Below are positions 8,012 through 16,423 of a stretch of 62,153 nucleotides of DNA, piece after piece (position 1 is the first letter of the stretch; every line of letters begins with the position of its first letter). The stretch is from Planctomycetota bacterium (lineage in GTDB: Bacteria > Planctomycetota > PLA2 > JAEUHO01), in NCBI GenBank assembly GCA_029259775.1, contig JAJDEN010000026.1:124059-186211 (forward strand), read 5' to 3'. Under the pieces are notes generated by a model that had not been told where the DNA came from, made no database searches, and was given only the letters and a program-made list of their open reading frames with translations. Both the position numbers and the translations under genes were made by a program.

Positions 8012-9817
8012 ATGTGCGGCTTCGTAGGAACGATAGGCTCGGGCGGCGCTGGGGACCCGATCGGACGTGCGCTCGCCGTGCTCGCCCCGCGAGGACCCGA
8101 CGGTGGCCATCGCATCCAGACGCGGCTCGGTACGCGCCCGGTCGAGATGGGAGCACGCTGGCTGGCGCTCGTGGATCGCGAAGGGGGGCGGCAGCCCATC
8201 ACGCGGCCCTCCGGCGCGGTCCTCGCCTGGAATGGCGAGATCTACAACCATGCCGCGCTGCGCGCCCGGCTGATCGAAGCCGGCGAGACCTTCACCACGG
8301 GTGGCGACGGCGAGGTCCTGGCCGCGTTGCTCGAGCGTGAGGGGGTCGCTGGCCTGCTCGGCGTCGAGGGCGTCTATGCCTTCGCGTTCCTCGCACCGGG
8401 CGGCCCGCTTCTGCTCGGTCGCGATCCGGCCGGTGTCCGGCCGCTCGTCTTCACGCGCCTGCCGGACGGCCTCGCCTTCGCGAGCACGCTCGATGCGCTA
8501 CGCGCCACAGGGATGTTCCCTGTCGAAGCGGACATGGACGCGCTCGTCGACGTGCTGCGGGACGGCGCGGTGCCGACCGAGCGAACGGCGCTGCGTGGCG
8601 TGGTCCGGGTTGCGCCGGGTCAGGTCCTGGCCTTCGACGGTGCGCTGGAGATGAGCGCGCACGACATCCCGCAGCCAGAGCGTGCGGCCGCGCGCGAGGC
8701 GCCCGACCAGCCGGATGTCCTCCAAGCCCTGCGCGCCGCGGTGCATGACCGGTTGCAGGTCGACCGCCCGGCCGGCGTCCTGCTGAGTGGCGGGATCGAC
8801 AGTGCGCTCTTGGCCGCGATCGTGGCCGAGTCGGGCTCCCTCCCCACGTTCACGCTCGGCTATCCGGGCGTGGGCGAGGTCGATGAGACCGAGCGGGCAC
8901 GTCAGACAGCCGCGCGTCTCGGCCTCGAGCACACCGTGGTCGCCTGCCCCGAGGACCCGACCAGTTGGGTCGTGGGTACGGCCAGCGCCTTCGACGAACC
9001 GTTTGCGGACGCTTCCGCCGTGCCGTCATGGGGCCTCGCGCACGCGATTGGCAAGCAGGTACGCGTCGTGCTCTCAGGTACCGGTGGCGACGAGGTGTTC
9101 GGCGGCTACCGCCGCTACTGGCTCCTGGGGGCCGGGCCCTGGCTGCGGACCGTGCCCACGGTCCTGCGCGCCAGCGTCAGCAAGGTCATTGAGAAGCGCA
9201 TGCCGCAAGGGGCGCGCCTGCTGCAGGCCGCCGGCGATCCGCAGGGGCTCTACCGGGGCTTGCTCCGGCTCCAGCCCGTGGCGGAGGTGCGCAGCGTCCT
9301 CGGACCCTTGCTCGAGGAGGTGGCCGAGCCGGAGCCGCGCGCCGGGCCGCGCACGCCGTGGGAGGCCATGGCGGAGGACCTCACCCGCTACCTGCCTGAC
9401 GACCTGCTCGTGAAGGAGGATCGCGCGTTCATGGCGCACGCCGTGGAGGGGCGCTACCCGTTCCTCGACGACCGGGTCCGTCGGGCGGCGCGCGACTTGG
9501 AGATCAAGGGCGGCGCGGGCCGCGCGCGGCAGAAGCACGTCCTGCGTGCGTATGTGCGCGACGCCGTCGACACCGACCTGGCGCGCATGCCCAAGCATGG
9601 CTTCGCGTTCCCGGTCGATGCGCTCTACCGCGGGACCCTGCGTGACCTGGCGGAGGACGCCTTGCTGGGGCACAAGGCGCGCGAGCGCGGTTTCGTCTCG
9701 CCCGCCGGCGCGCGGCGTCTGTTGCGGGATCACTTGCACGGTGCCCGCAGCGCCGGCCAGACGATCCACGCGCTCGTGATGCTGGAGCTGTGGGCCCGCC
9801 GCGTCCTGGATTTGTAG
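8012..9817 (+). CDS. asnB: Asparagine synthase (glutamine-hydrolysing)
   Basis: A 601-residue class II amidotransferase. Cys2, exposed when Met1 is removed (MCGFVG), is the glutaminase nucleophile, and RGPDGG is the family motif. The synthetase half carries the PP-loop SGGIDS at residues 259-264 and later SGTGGDEVFGGYRRY. The ATG at 8012 is the only start that places Cys at position 2, and GGAGG lies at 7994-7998. Such enzymes make asparagine, though some paralogs amidate peptidoglycan or surface-polymer precursors. The TAG stop is also the first three bases of a TAGGGGC hairpin repeat. Confidence 0.93.
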   Translation: MCGFVGTIGSGGAGDPIGRALAVLAPRGPDGGHRIQTRLGTRPVEMGARWLALVDREGGRQPITRPSGAVLAWNGEIYNHAALRARLIEAGETFTTGGDGEVLAALLEREGVAGLLGVEGVYAFAFLAPGGPLLLGRDPAGVRPLVFTRLPDGLAFASTLDALRATGMFPVEADMDALVDVLRDGAVPTERTALRGVVRVAPGQVLAFDGALEMSAHDIPQPERAAAREAPDQPDVLQALRAAVHDRLQVDRPAGVLLSGGIDSALLAAIVAESGSLPTFTLGYPGVGEVDETERARQTAARLGLEHTVVACPEDPTSWVVGTASAFDEPFADASAVPSWGLAHAIGKQVRVVLSGTGGDEVFGGYRRYWLLGAGPWLRTVPTVLRASVSKVIEKRMPQGARLLQAAGDPQGLYRGLLRLQPVAEVRSVLGPLLEEVAEPEPRAGPRTPWEAMAEDLTRYLPDDLLVKEDRAFMAHAVEGRYPFLDDRVRRAARDLEIKGGAGRARQKHVLRAYVRDAVDTDLARMPKHGFAFPVDALYRGTLRDLAEDALLGHKARERGFVSPAGARRLLRDHLHGARSAGQTIHALVMLELWARRVLDL

Positions 9818-9859
9818 GGGCGGCCTCAGCGAAGGCGGAGCCTGAGCGGTTGGCCGCCC
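9814..9859 (+). repeat. TAGGGGC hairpin repeat, long-loop variant at asnB stop
   Basis: GTAGGGGC followed by arms GGGCGGCC and GGCCGCCC around a longer loop that can itself fold. The asnB stop codon TAG (9815-9817) is part of the repeat, so the element abuts or replaced the gene end. Confidence 0.75.
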
Positions 9860-9887
9860 ACGAACCTCGTGGGCGCTTGTCTCCCCT

Positions 9888-10013
9888 CACTTTGACTTTG
9901 ACGTTGCCTTGGACTTCGCCCTCCGACGGCCCAGGGGCAGTGCGGTGCGTGTCGGTGTGCGAGTGCATGTGGCAAGCCGGGGGATGTGGAAGTCAAAGTC
10001 GAAGTCAAGGTGT
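9888..10013. repeat. Hexamer-type inverted repeat, copy A
   Basis: The left part (9888-9925) reads as TTGACTTTGACGTTG units and the right part (9985-10013) as GTCAAAGTCGAAGTCAAG units, forming an imperfect long inverted repeat around about 60 bp. A related structure is at 22344-22452. No gene is seen. Confidence 0.65.
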
Positions 10014-10026
10014 CCAGAACCATGCA

Positions 10027-10051
10027 GGGGCGTCCCGCGGGACGCCCCTAC
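10027..10051 (-). repeat. TAGGGGC hairpin repeat at the stop of the minus-strand gene
   Basis: On the minus strand: GTAGGGGC, then the inverted repeat GGGCGTCCC/GGGACGCCC. The stop codon of the 10048-11868 gene is the TAG of this element, as at asnB on the opposite strand. Confidence 0.75.
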
Positions 10052-11868
10052 GGCGTCTTGAGGAGCGTCGCGAAGTACGTGACCGCGCCGGGCCGCACCG
10101 AGCGCAGCTTCTGCGCGCCGTAGCCCGGCAACGTCAGCGTGACGTGGAACAAGCGGTTCGGCACGCCGCGCAACGTGAACGTGCCACTCGCGTCGGTGCG
10201 CCGCGGCGGGGCCTCCGGCGGCGACACCAACGGCGAACTGGGCCCCGCAGGCGTGACCTCGACCGTCACGCCTTCGAGCGCGCGTCCAAACGGATCTTCG
10301 ACGACCACGCGCAGCGGGTACCCACGCCCGAGGCGGAACGTGACCGTGGCCATGGCGGCCGAGGCGTCCACGACCTGGGCGGCGGGCGCATGCCCATCCG
10401 CGACGACGAACACCTCGACAGGGCCTGCGCCGAACGGGCCCAGGGCCGCGCGCCCTTCAGCCACAGCGTCCGCGCGACGGACGATGCGCACGCCGTGCAG
10501 GGATGCGCGCGCCTTGATGTGGGCGCCGGCCAAGGCGCGCCCATCGGCCCCGAAGACCTGCACGGGGATCTGGATGCCGGCCTCGGCGACGAAGTCCAGC
10601 TTGTCGGTCCCATCGATCGACGTCAGCACGCGCACGATGGGGGCGGCTCCGGGTGCTTCGATCCTCAACCGCGCACGGGCGCCTTGCGCGACCACGAGCG
10701 TGGGCTTCTCGGCGCCGTCGCCCGGCAGCACCGCACCCCGGGGCTCGTCCTCGGCTTGCGCGCCGTCGTAGGTCTGGGCCTCCACGGTGGCGTTCACGCG
10801 CTGCATCGTCTTGCCGTACTCGTCACGGACGTGCACGGAGAGCACCTTGCCGCCGGGGATGGTCACCGGCTTGGTGAGCTCCCGCGCCGGACGGCGGAAC
10901 ACGTAGCGCCCACCGTCGGTGCCGACGAGCGTCTCCAGCCACGCACTGTCGAGGGCGCGCCGCGGCACGTGGAAGGTGGCGCGTTGACCCGTGCCACCGC
11001 CACGCAGGCTGACGTTGCCCTTCACGGCGGTGCCGTCGGCCAGGAGGAGTTGGGCCGTGAGGACGGCATCGGCGTGTTGCCGGTAGTCGACCTCGAGCTT
11101 CAAGAGCTCGTCCAGATCGAGCACGATGTTCGAGGGGTCCTGGGGGCTCAGCAGCGCGGTCATCGTCGCGTGCCCCTCCTTGCGGACCCGGACCTGGAGA
11201 GGCTCGACGCTCAGCGCGCCCACAAGCGCCTCACCGCGCGCGTCTGTCGTGCGTGTGACGTCCATGCCGCCGGCCTTGTAGTCGACACTCGCGCCTTCGA
11301 TCGGGTCGCCGCTGGTGGGGTCGACGACCTTCACGCGCAGCTCGCGGCGTCGGACCTGCATCGGCAGCTTGCCGCTGGGGATGTGGATGGACCAGCGGGA
11401 CGCGCGGTCGCCCGTGCCGTGCCGGTGACGCACCAGGCCGCGCCCCGCACGGACCCGGAAGCCCTCGCCGAAGGCGCGGCGGTCGCGCAGGCGCAGCGTG
11501 TCGTCGGCGTTCGGGGTCTTGTCTTCGGAGCCCCCGTCGCCCAGCCCCAGACGCCAGCCCTCGGCGAGCTTGCCGTCCGGGCCGTGGACCTGGACCGTCA
11601 CGCCCTTCTTGGGCGGCCACTCCGTCGGCGCCTCGTCGGGCGGAACAACCGCCGACGGATCGTTCGGGTCCTTGGAGGTCGCGGCGTTGTCCCTCCCGGC
11701 CGCATCCGGATCGTCGGTGCCCATCTCGCCGGCCGCGCGGAAGCCGCCGCCACCACCGCCCGGCCACGTGCCGGGCAGCCACTGGTTGAGCTGCAGCAGA
11801 AGAAACAAGATCGCGAGTGCGATCAGCAGGTAGACGGTGCGCTTCATCCGGGTGCGTACGCGGGCCAT
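10048..11868 (-). CDS. Membrane-anchored protein with repeated carboxypeptidase-regulatory-like domains
   Basis: About 606 residues. A basic N-terminus and one hydrophobic segment (TVYLLIALAILFLLLQL) anchor it, then comes a Gly-rich and Asp/Pro-rich linker. The rest reads as successive beta-sandwich units typical of carboxypeptidase regulatory-like or Ig-like domains: VKVVDPTSGDPIEGASVDY, then VSVHVRDEYGK-like, IPVQVFGADGRALAGAHI, and VVVEDPFGRALEGVTVEV followed by DASGTFTLRGVP. It probably serves an extracytoplasmic structural or binding role. The start is uncertain: in-frame candidates are GTG 11889, ATG 11868 and ATG 11847, none with a clear ribosome-binding site. Confidence 0.75.
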   Translation of the reverse strand: MARVRTRMKRTVYLLIALAILFLLLQLNQWLPGTWPGGGGGGFRAAGEMGTDDPDAAGRDNAATSKDPNDPSAVVPPDEAPTEWPPKKGVTVQVHGPDGKLAEGWRLGLGDGGSEDKTPNADDTLRLRDRRAFGEGFRVRAGRGLVRHRHGTGDRASRWSIHIPSGKLPMQVRRRELRVKVVDPTSGDPIEGASVDYKAGGMDVTRTTDARGEALVGALSVEPLQVRVRKEGHATMTALLSPQDPSNIVLDLDELLKLEVDYRQHADAVLTAQLLLADGTAVKGNVSLRGGGTGQRATFHVPRRALDSAWLETLVGTDGGRYVFRRPARELTKPVTIPGGKVLSVHVRDEYGKTMQRVNATVEAQTYDGAQAEDEPRGAVLPGDGAEKPTLVVAQGARARLRIEAPGAAPIVRVLTSIDGTDKLDFVAEAGIQIPVQVFGADGRALAGAHIKARASLHGVRIVRRADAVAEGRAALGPFGAGPVEVFVVADGHAPAAQVVDASAAMATVTFRLGRGYPLRVVVEDPFGRALEGVTVEVTPAGPSSPLVSPPEAPPRRTDASGTFTLRGVPNRLFHVTLTLPGYGAQKLRSVRPGAVTYFATLLKTP

Positions 11869-11981
11869 GGCGCGCCAGGGTACAACCACCGGCGCGGTAT
11901 GACATTCAAGAGGCGCGGACTCCGGGTACCCCGTTGCTATCTTCGTTACCAGGTCGCGGCACCACCGCCCCAGGAGACGTG

Positions 11982-13874
11982 ATGACCAAGGCGCTGCTGC
12001 ATCGACTCCAAGAGGGTCCGCTGATCTCCGATGGCGCGATGGGCACGATGCTCTACGCCAAGGGCGTGTACATCAACAAGTGCTACGACGAGGTCAATCT
12101 GACCCAGCCCGACCTCGTGGCGGAAGTCCACCGGGCCTACGTCAAGGCCGGCGCCGAGGTCATCGGGACGAACACGTTCGGCGCAAATCCCGTGAAGCTG
12201 CGCCAGCACGGGCTCGACGAGGAAACCGAGCAGATCAACCGCCGGGCGGCCGAGATCGCCGTCGAGGCGATGGGCGGGGCGGGCTTCGTGGTCGGCGCGA
12301 TCGGCCCGCTGGGCATCCGCATCGAGCCGTGGGGGCCGACGGGGCTGGAGGAGGCCCAGGACCACTTCCGGCGCCAGGTCCAAGGCCTGCTCGACGGCGG
12401 GGTCTCCGACTTCCAGCTCGAGACGTTTGGCGACATCAACGAGGCCCATGCCGCGCTGCAGGCCGTGCGCTCGCTCGCGCCGGACGCGACCGTCAATGCA
12501 CAGATGACCGTGGATCGCGAGGGCATCAGCGGCTACGGCACGACGCCTGAGGCGTTCGGCCGGCGCCTCGACGGCTGGGGTGCCGACGCGATCGGCGTCA
12601 ACTGCAGCGTCGGGCCCAGCGCGATGCTGACCGCCCTCGAGCGTCTGCGCGAAGCCACCGACAAGCCGCTCTCCGTCCAGCCCAACGCGGGTCCGCCGCA
12701 CATGCTGGACGACCGCACGCTCTATCTCTGCACGCCCGACTACCTCGAGAAGTTCGCGCGGCGCTTCGTCGAAGCGGGCGCGCGCCTGCTCGGCGGCTGC
12801 TGCGGCACGACGCCGGATCACATCCGGGCGCTGGCCAAGGCGGTCAAGCGCGGCCGCGCCACGATGCAGAGCAAGCCGGCGGCCGTGCCGCGCACGGATG
12901 GTGACGGAGAACCCAAGGGCGTCGAGCCCCTGCCGCTGGGCGAGCGCTCGGCGCTCGGCAAGGCGCTCGCCGAGGGCACGTCACCCGTCCTGGCCGAGCT
13001 GACGCCGCCCAAGGGCTGCGACGCGTCCAAGGTGCTCGAGCGCGCCGCGGCACTCAAGGAGATGGGGATCACGGCGATCAACATCCCGGACGGCGCGCGC
13101 GCCACGGCGCGCATGAGCCACACCGCGCTCGGCGTGCTCATCAAGCAGCAGGTCGGCGTACCGCCCGTGCTGCACTTCTGCTGCCGCGATCGCAACATTC
13201 TCGGCATGCAGGCTGACCTGCTGGGGGCCTCGGCGCTCGGCGTGCGCGACCTCATCATCATCACGGGCGACCCGCCGATCCTGGGCGACTACCCGGATGC
13301 CACGGCGGTGTTCGACGTCGACGCGATCGGCTTGACCAACATCGTGAGTCGCCTCAACCACGGTCTCGATCTCGCCGGCAACCCGACGGGGGATTCGACG
13401 AACTTCGTGATCGGCGTGGGGCTCAACCCGACGTCCACGGAGATGGAGCGGGAGATCTCGCGCTACGGCTGGAAGGTCGACGCGGGCGCCGAGTACGCCG
13501 TGACCCAGCCCGTGTTCGACATCGAGGCGCTGGATCGTTTCCTCGATGACCTCGGCGATGATCGCATCCCGATCCTCGCCGGCATCTGGCCGCTGGCCTC
13601 GCTGCGCAACGCGGAGTTCCTCAACACCGAGGTCCCCGGTGTGAGCGTGGCCGACTCGATCCTCGATCGCATGGCCGCCGCCGGCGACAAGGAGAGCCAG
13701 CGCAGCACCGGCATCGAGATCGCGGTCGAGATGATCGAAGCCGTGCGCGACCGCGTCGAGGGCATCCAGGTCTCGATCCCCTTCGGCCGCGTCGCCGTGG
13801 TCAAGGAGTTGCTGGACGCGGTGCGCGCCGGCGACAGGCCCCGCGTGGACAAGGAACCAGGGAGCAGCGCATGA
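11982..13874 (+). CDS. Bifunctional homocysteine S-methyltransferase / 5,10-methylenetetrahydrofolate reductase
   Basis: A 630-residue fusion. The N-terminal domain (about 1-310) is a zinc-dependent homocysteine methyltransferase with SDGAMGTML and the zinc ligands Cys208 (GVNCSVG) and Cys273/Cys274 (GGCCGTT). The C-terminal domain (about 335-625) is a MetF-type flavoprotein, starting AELTPPKGCD and containing LIIITGDPP. The architecture matches the YitJ type. It could feed methyl groups from CH2-THF to homocysteine, but has no B12 domain, so the methyl donor for the first half is not evident. AGGAGA at 11972-11977 fixes the ATG at 11982. Confidence 0.93.
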   Translation: MTKALLHRLQEGPLISDGAMGTMLYAKGVYINKCYDEVNLTQPDLVAEVHRAYVKAGAEVIGTNTFGANPVKLRQHGLDEETEQINRRAAEIAVEAMGGAGFVVGAIGPLGIRIEPWGPTGLEEAQDHFRRQVQGLLDGGVSDFQLETFGDINEAHAALQAVRSLAPDATVNAQMTVDREGISGYGTTPEAFGRRLDGWGADAIGVNCSVGPSAMLTALERLREATDKPLSVQPNAGPPHMLDDRTLYLCTPDYLEKFARRFVEAGARLLGGCCGTTPDHIRALAKAVKRGRATMQSKPAAVPRTDGDGEPKGVEPLPLGERSALGKALAEGTSPVLAELTPPKGCDASKVLERAAALKEMGITAINIPDGARATARMSHTALGVLIKQQVGVPPVLHFCCRDRNILGMQADLLGASALGVRDLIIITGDPPILGDYPDATAVFDVDAIGLTNIVSRLNHGLDLAGNPTGDSTNFVIGVGLNPTSTEMEREISRYGWKVDAGAEYAVTQPVFDIEALDRFLDDLGDDRIPILAGIWPLASLRNAEFLNTEVPGVSVADSILDRMAAAGDKESQRSTGIEIAVEMIEAVRDRVEGIQVSIPFGRVAVVKELLDAVRAGDRPRVDKEPGSSA

Positions 13875-14110
13875 AGCAGCCGAGCTTGCAGCCCAAGGAT
13901 TGCTGGGCCGAGGGCGGCCGTCTTGCCGTCGAGATCCTCGATGACGGCGCGCGCGTGCGCATCGGCGGCAACCACGACGGGCTCGTCGGGCTGGCCCGCG
14001 TCCTGCTGTGGCTGGCGCAGTACCGCTCGGGCGGCGACGAGATCCTCGACCTCACCGAGTTCGCCGGCTTCGACGGGGACGTGACGCTCGACCTGCACCC
14101 GCCGAGCTAG
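13871..14110 (+). CDS. Small hypothetical protein, possibly Imm32-like
   Basis: A 79-residue acidic protein. Its ATG overlaps the stop of the methyltransferase gene (ATGA at 13871-13874), so it is translationally coupled. The pattern of a short beta hairpin, a helix LVGLARVLLWLAQY and an acidic end (GDVTLDLHP) loosely recalls the Imm32 family. That resemblance is from memory of the family outline and is tentative. No toxin gene is adjacent, so an immunity role is not supported by context. Confidence 0.65.
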   Translation: MKQPSLQPKDCWAEGGRLAVEILDDGARVRIGGNHDGLVGLARVLLWLAQYRSGGDEILDLTEFAGFDGDVTLDLHPPS

Positions 14111-14182
14111 CTACTCCCTGGGGCGCCCGGGCAGGGACCGTTCGCCGGAGCGAGCTCATCCGCCGTGTCGCGCTTGTCGCGC

Positions 14183-14695
14183 TTATCGCGGGAACAGGTC
14201 GGCCGGGACGAGTTCGAGGCCCTCGACGACGTCCGACCTGGCCCGCTCGTCGCCGCGGGCCGTGCGCGGGCCGTCGACCGTGCGGATCTCGATGACCCGT
14301 TCCCGCGGATCAACCAGCCAGACTTCCTTCACGCCCAGCCCCAACAGGCGCTGGGCCTTGAACTCGCGATCGCGACGGCGCGCCGAGGGAGAGAGCACCT
14401 CGAGCACAATCAGCGGTACGCCGACGTACTGCGCGTCGTCGTCCGGCACGTCGTCCAGCACGAGCACGTCCGGCGCGAACACGTTCAGCTCGTCCACGAG
14501 CACATCGGCGGGCCCCGGAATGACCTGCCCCGGCGGGAGCAGCGGCCCCCAGGCAACAGCAATCGCCATCTGGATCCGCTGGTGGCCGTAGCGGGGCGAA
14601 GGCTGCTTCACCAGCAGGCCGTCGTGGAGTTCGACGGGCATGCCCTCGGGCAACTTCTCGTAGTCCCGGCGTGTGAAGAGGACCGTCATGGCCAT
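14183..14695 (-). CDS. Uma2-family (DUF820) putative endonuclease
   Basis: A 170-residue PD-(D/E)XK-type protein. The family landmarks are DYEKLPEGMPVELHDGLLV, PDVLVLDD (catalytic Asp), IVLEVLSPSA (catalytic Glu), then a basic FKAQRLLGLGVKEVWLVDP. All expected catalytic positions seem intact. Uma2 genes are usually multicopy and scattered, and their biological role is unknown. Translation starts at ATG 14695 or the second ATG two codons later. The gene stands alone, with two strong hairpins upstream of it. Confidence 0.88.
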   Translation of the reverse strand: MAMTVLFTRRDYEKLPEGMPVELHDGLLVKQPSPRYGHQRIQMAIAVAWGPLLPPGQVIPGPADVLVDELNVFAPDVLVLDDVPDDDAQYVGVPLIVLEVLSPSARRRDREFKAQRLLGLGVKEVWLVDPRERVIEIRTVDGPRTARGDERARSDVVEGLELVPADLFPR

Positions 14696-14735
14696 GGAGT
14701 CTATCGGGCGGCGTCGCTGCCCGGTCACGCAAGAA

Positions 14736-14765
14736 GCTCGGCCCGTTCTTGCGAACAGGCCGAGC
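14736..14765. terminator. Stem-loop, terminator-like
   Basis: GCTCGGCC / GGCCGAGC with an inner GTTC-TTGC-GAAC stem. It lies between two minus-strand genes, downstream of the 14864-16423 gene. There is no real T tract, only TTCTT on the minus strand after the stem, so function as a terminator is inferred. Confidence 0.55.
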
Positions 14766-14771
14766 GAGGGA

Positions 14772-14817
14772 GATACGAGCGGCAAAGCCCTCCCGATGAA
14801 CAAATGCCGCTCGTATC
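14772..14817. terminator. Perfect 13-bp inverted repeat, terminator-like
   Basis: GATACGAGCGGCA (14772-14784) and its exact complement TGCCGCTCGTATC (14805-14817) flank a 20 nt loop. It lies 46 bp downstream of the stop of the 14864-16423 gene. It is next to a second hairpin, so the pair may act as a tandem terminator or RNA-stability element. Confidence 0.6.
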
Positions 14818-14863
14818 AAGCAGGGCGCCTTCCGCGAGGAGGACGCCCCTCATGAGGACGCGA

Positions 14864-16423
14864 TCAGCGCGAGCTGAGTGCGGCGCCGGCCGGCTGGCTC
14901 TCGCTGAACAACGGGGCCCAGCGCGTACCGCGCATCTTCTCGAAGGCGGTCTTGCGCACGGTGCGACGCACGGGACTCTTGGCGGCCAGGAAGTCCAGAT
15001 CGCGCATCAGCTCGATCGCCTCACTGCCGCGTGCAGCGTCCACCGCCTCGGCCTCGCCACGCATCGCAAGCTTGACCTCGGAGACGGCGTTGCGCGCCAG
15101 GACGAACTGGCCGTCCCGCACCGCGCGAACCGCGTACGCCAGGCGATCGTGCGCCCAGCGGTGGGCGCGGAGGTTGAGGGCGTGCAGGCCCTTCTGGGCC
15201 TTGGTCGAGCCACGCGTCAACTGCAGCACGGCCGCCCAGTCGCCTCGTACGGCGGCGATCTTCGCGCGCCGCTCGGCGACGCGGAGCTCTTCCGCCGACC
15301 TGACGGCCGGCGCGCCCAGGTCCCTGCTCGAGGGCAGCGCGCCCGAAGGAGCCAGAGGCACCCTGCGCACGGCGGGCATGGGCAGCGCGGCGCCCGCTGC
15401 AGCCGCAGCCGTCGGCGGGACGGCCGGAGCCGCGGGGGGGGGGACCTTGTTGTCGGTGCCGTGCGCCGGCTCGCCGTCGGGGCTGCCGTTGGCCAGCAGC
15501 TTCCGCGGCGCGTCGATGCGCGGCTTCGGCGGCGGGAAGCCTCCGTAGCCGTCCGTCTTGGCGATGACTTTCCCCTGGGCCGGCGGGCACTTCTGCGGGC
15601 TAGGCGGCGGGCAGGCCGGCTTGCAGCCACCTGCCAACAGCTTGAAGGGGTTCGGCAGGCACGGCAGGTCGAAGCTCGGCGGCTTGCAGTTCCCGCCCGG
15701 GCAGCAGTCGTCCGAGGCGTCCGCACAGGGATCCCGCTGGACGGCACGCTTCGCTGTGTTGCGCGGTGCCGGTGCCGGCACCTCACGGATCTCGGGCTTC
15801 TTGGCGATGACCCTCCGCTTGCGGGGGGGCGGCGCTGTGGGGGCCTTCGCTGCGCGGCGGACGCTCGGCGAACGCTTCGGGGTCGTGCCCCGTGTCGTCT
15901 TCCGCGCCGTACGGCGCGCCGCCGGGGCGCGGCGCAGCGTCCGTACGATGCGCTCGGCCGAGGCCAGGTACGCGGACACTTCGCGGACGGACTTATGCCC
16001 GTACCAGCCCGTGATCCACTGACCGTCGGCGGTCACGAAGGCCGCGAAGGGCAGCATGCGCCCCTTCGGCATGTGCGTGCGGAAGAGCTGCCAGACGGCG
16101 CGCTCGGGCTTGTCGCACTCCGCCGCGAGGCCGACGGCCGTATTGGCGAGGCGACTGCGAAGGTCGCGATGGGGGAGCACGTCCTGCGCAAGCTTGCGGC
16201 AGTTCGTGCACTTCTTGCGGCCGTATTCGATGAAGACGACCTTGTTCGTCCGGCGTGCAGCGTTCTGCGCGGACGTCAGGGAGTGATGCCACGACAACGT
16301 GCCGCGATCATTGAAGTAGGGGTGGCGTGATCCGTCTGCGCTCGCCGGCATGCAGAAGATGCCGAGCAGGGACGCGAGAGGCAGAAGAAGGCCGAGGAAC
16401 CGCCGCCACGTGTTCGTGGACAT
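14864..16423 (-). CDS. Exported thioredoxin-like protein, paralog 1
   Basis: A 519-residue protein of unknown pathway. A signal peptide (about 1-28) precedes a thioredoxin-like domain with the redox motif CTNC at 72-75. The middle is a long low-complexity linker rich in Pro/Ala/Lys/Arg, with a Cys-rich patch of paired and single cysteines over about 60 residues. The C-terminal ~80 residues form a charged helical domain ending in RWAPLFSE. Both end domains match the gene at 17001-18209. GGAGG lies nine bases before the ATG at 16423, and the signal peptide supports that start. Confidence 0.8.
   Translation of the reverse strand: MSTNTWRRFLGLLLPLASLLGIFCMPASADGSRHPYFNDRGTLSWHHSLTSAQNAARRTNKVVFIEYGRKKCTNCRKLAQDVLPHRDLRSRLANTAVGLAAECDKPERAVWQLFRTHMPKGRMLPFAAFVTADGQWITGWYGHKSVREVSAYLASAERIVRTLRRAPAARRTARKTTRGTTPKRSPSVRRAAKAPTAPPPRKRRVIAKKPEIREVPAPAPRNTAKRAVQRDPCADASDDCCPGGNCKPPSFDLPCLPNPFKLLAGGCKPACPPPSPQKCPPAQGKVIAKTDGYGGFPPPKPRIDAPRKLLANGSPDGEPAHGTDNKVPPPAAPAVPPTAAAAAGAALPMPAVRRVPLAPSGALPSSRDLGAPAVRSAEELRVAERRAKIAAVRGDWAAVLQLTRGSTKAQKGLHALNLRAHRWAHDRLAYAVRAVRDGQFVLARNAVSEVKLAMRGEAEAVDAARGSEAIELMRDLDFLAAKSPVRRTVRKTAFEKMRGTRWAPLFSESQPAGAALSSR

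Noticed and set aside
9790..11982. A long plus-strand frame over the minus-strand beta-sandwich gene
   Set aside because: Translation lacks any motif and includes the repeat spacer. The minus-strand frame has repeated domain structure and a membrane anchor.
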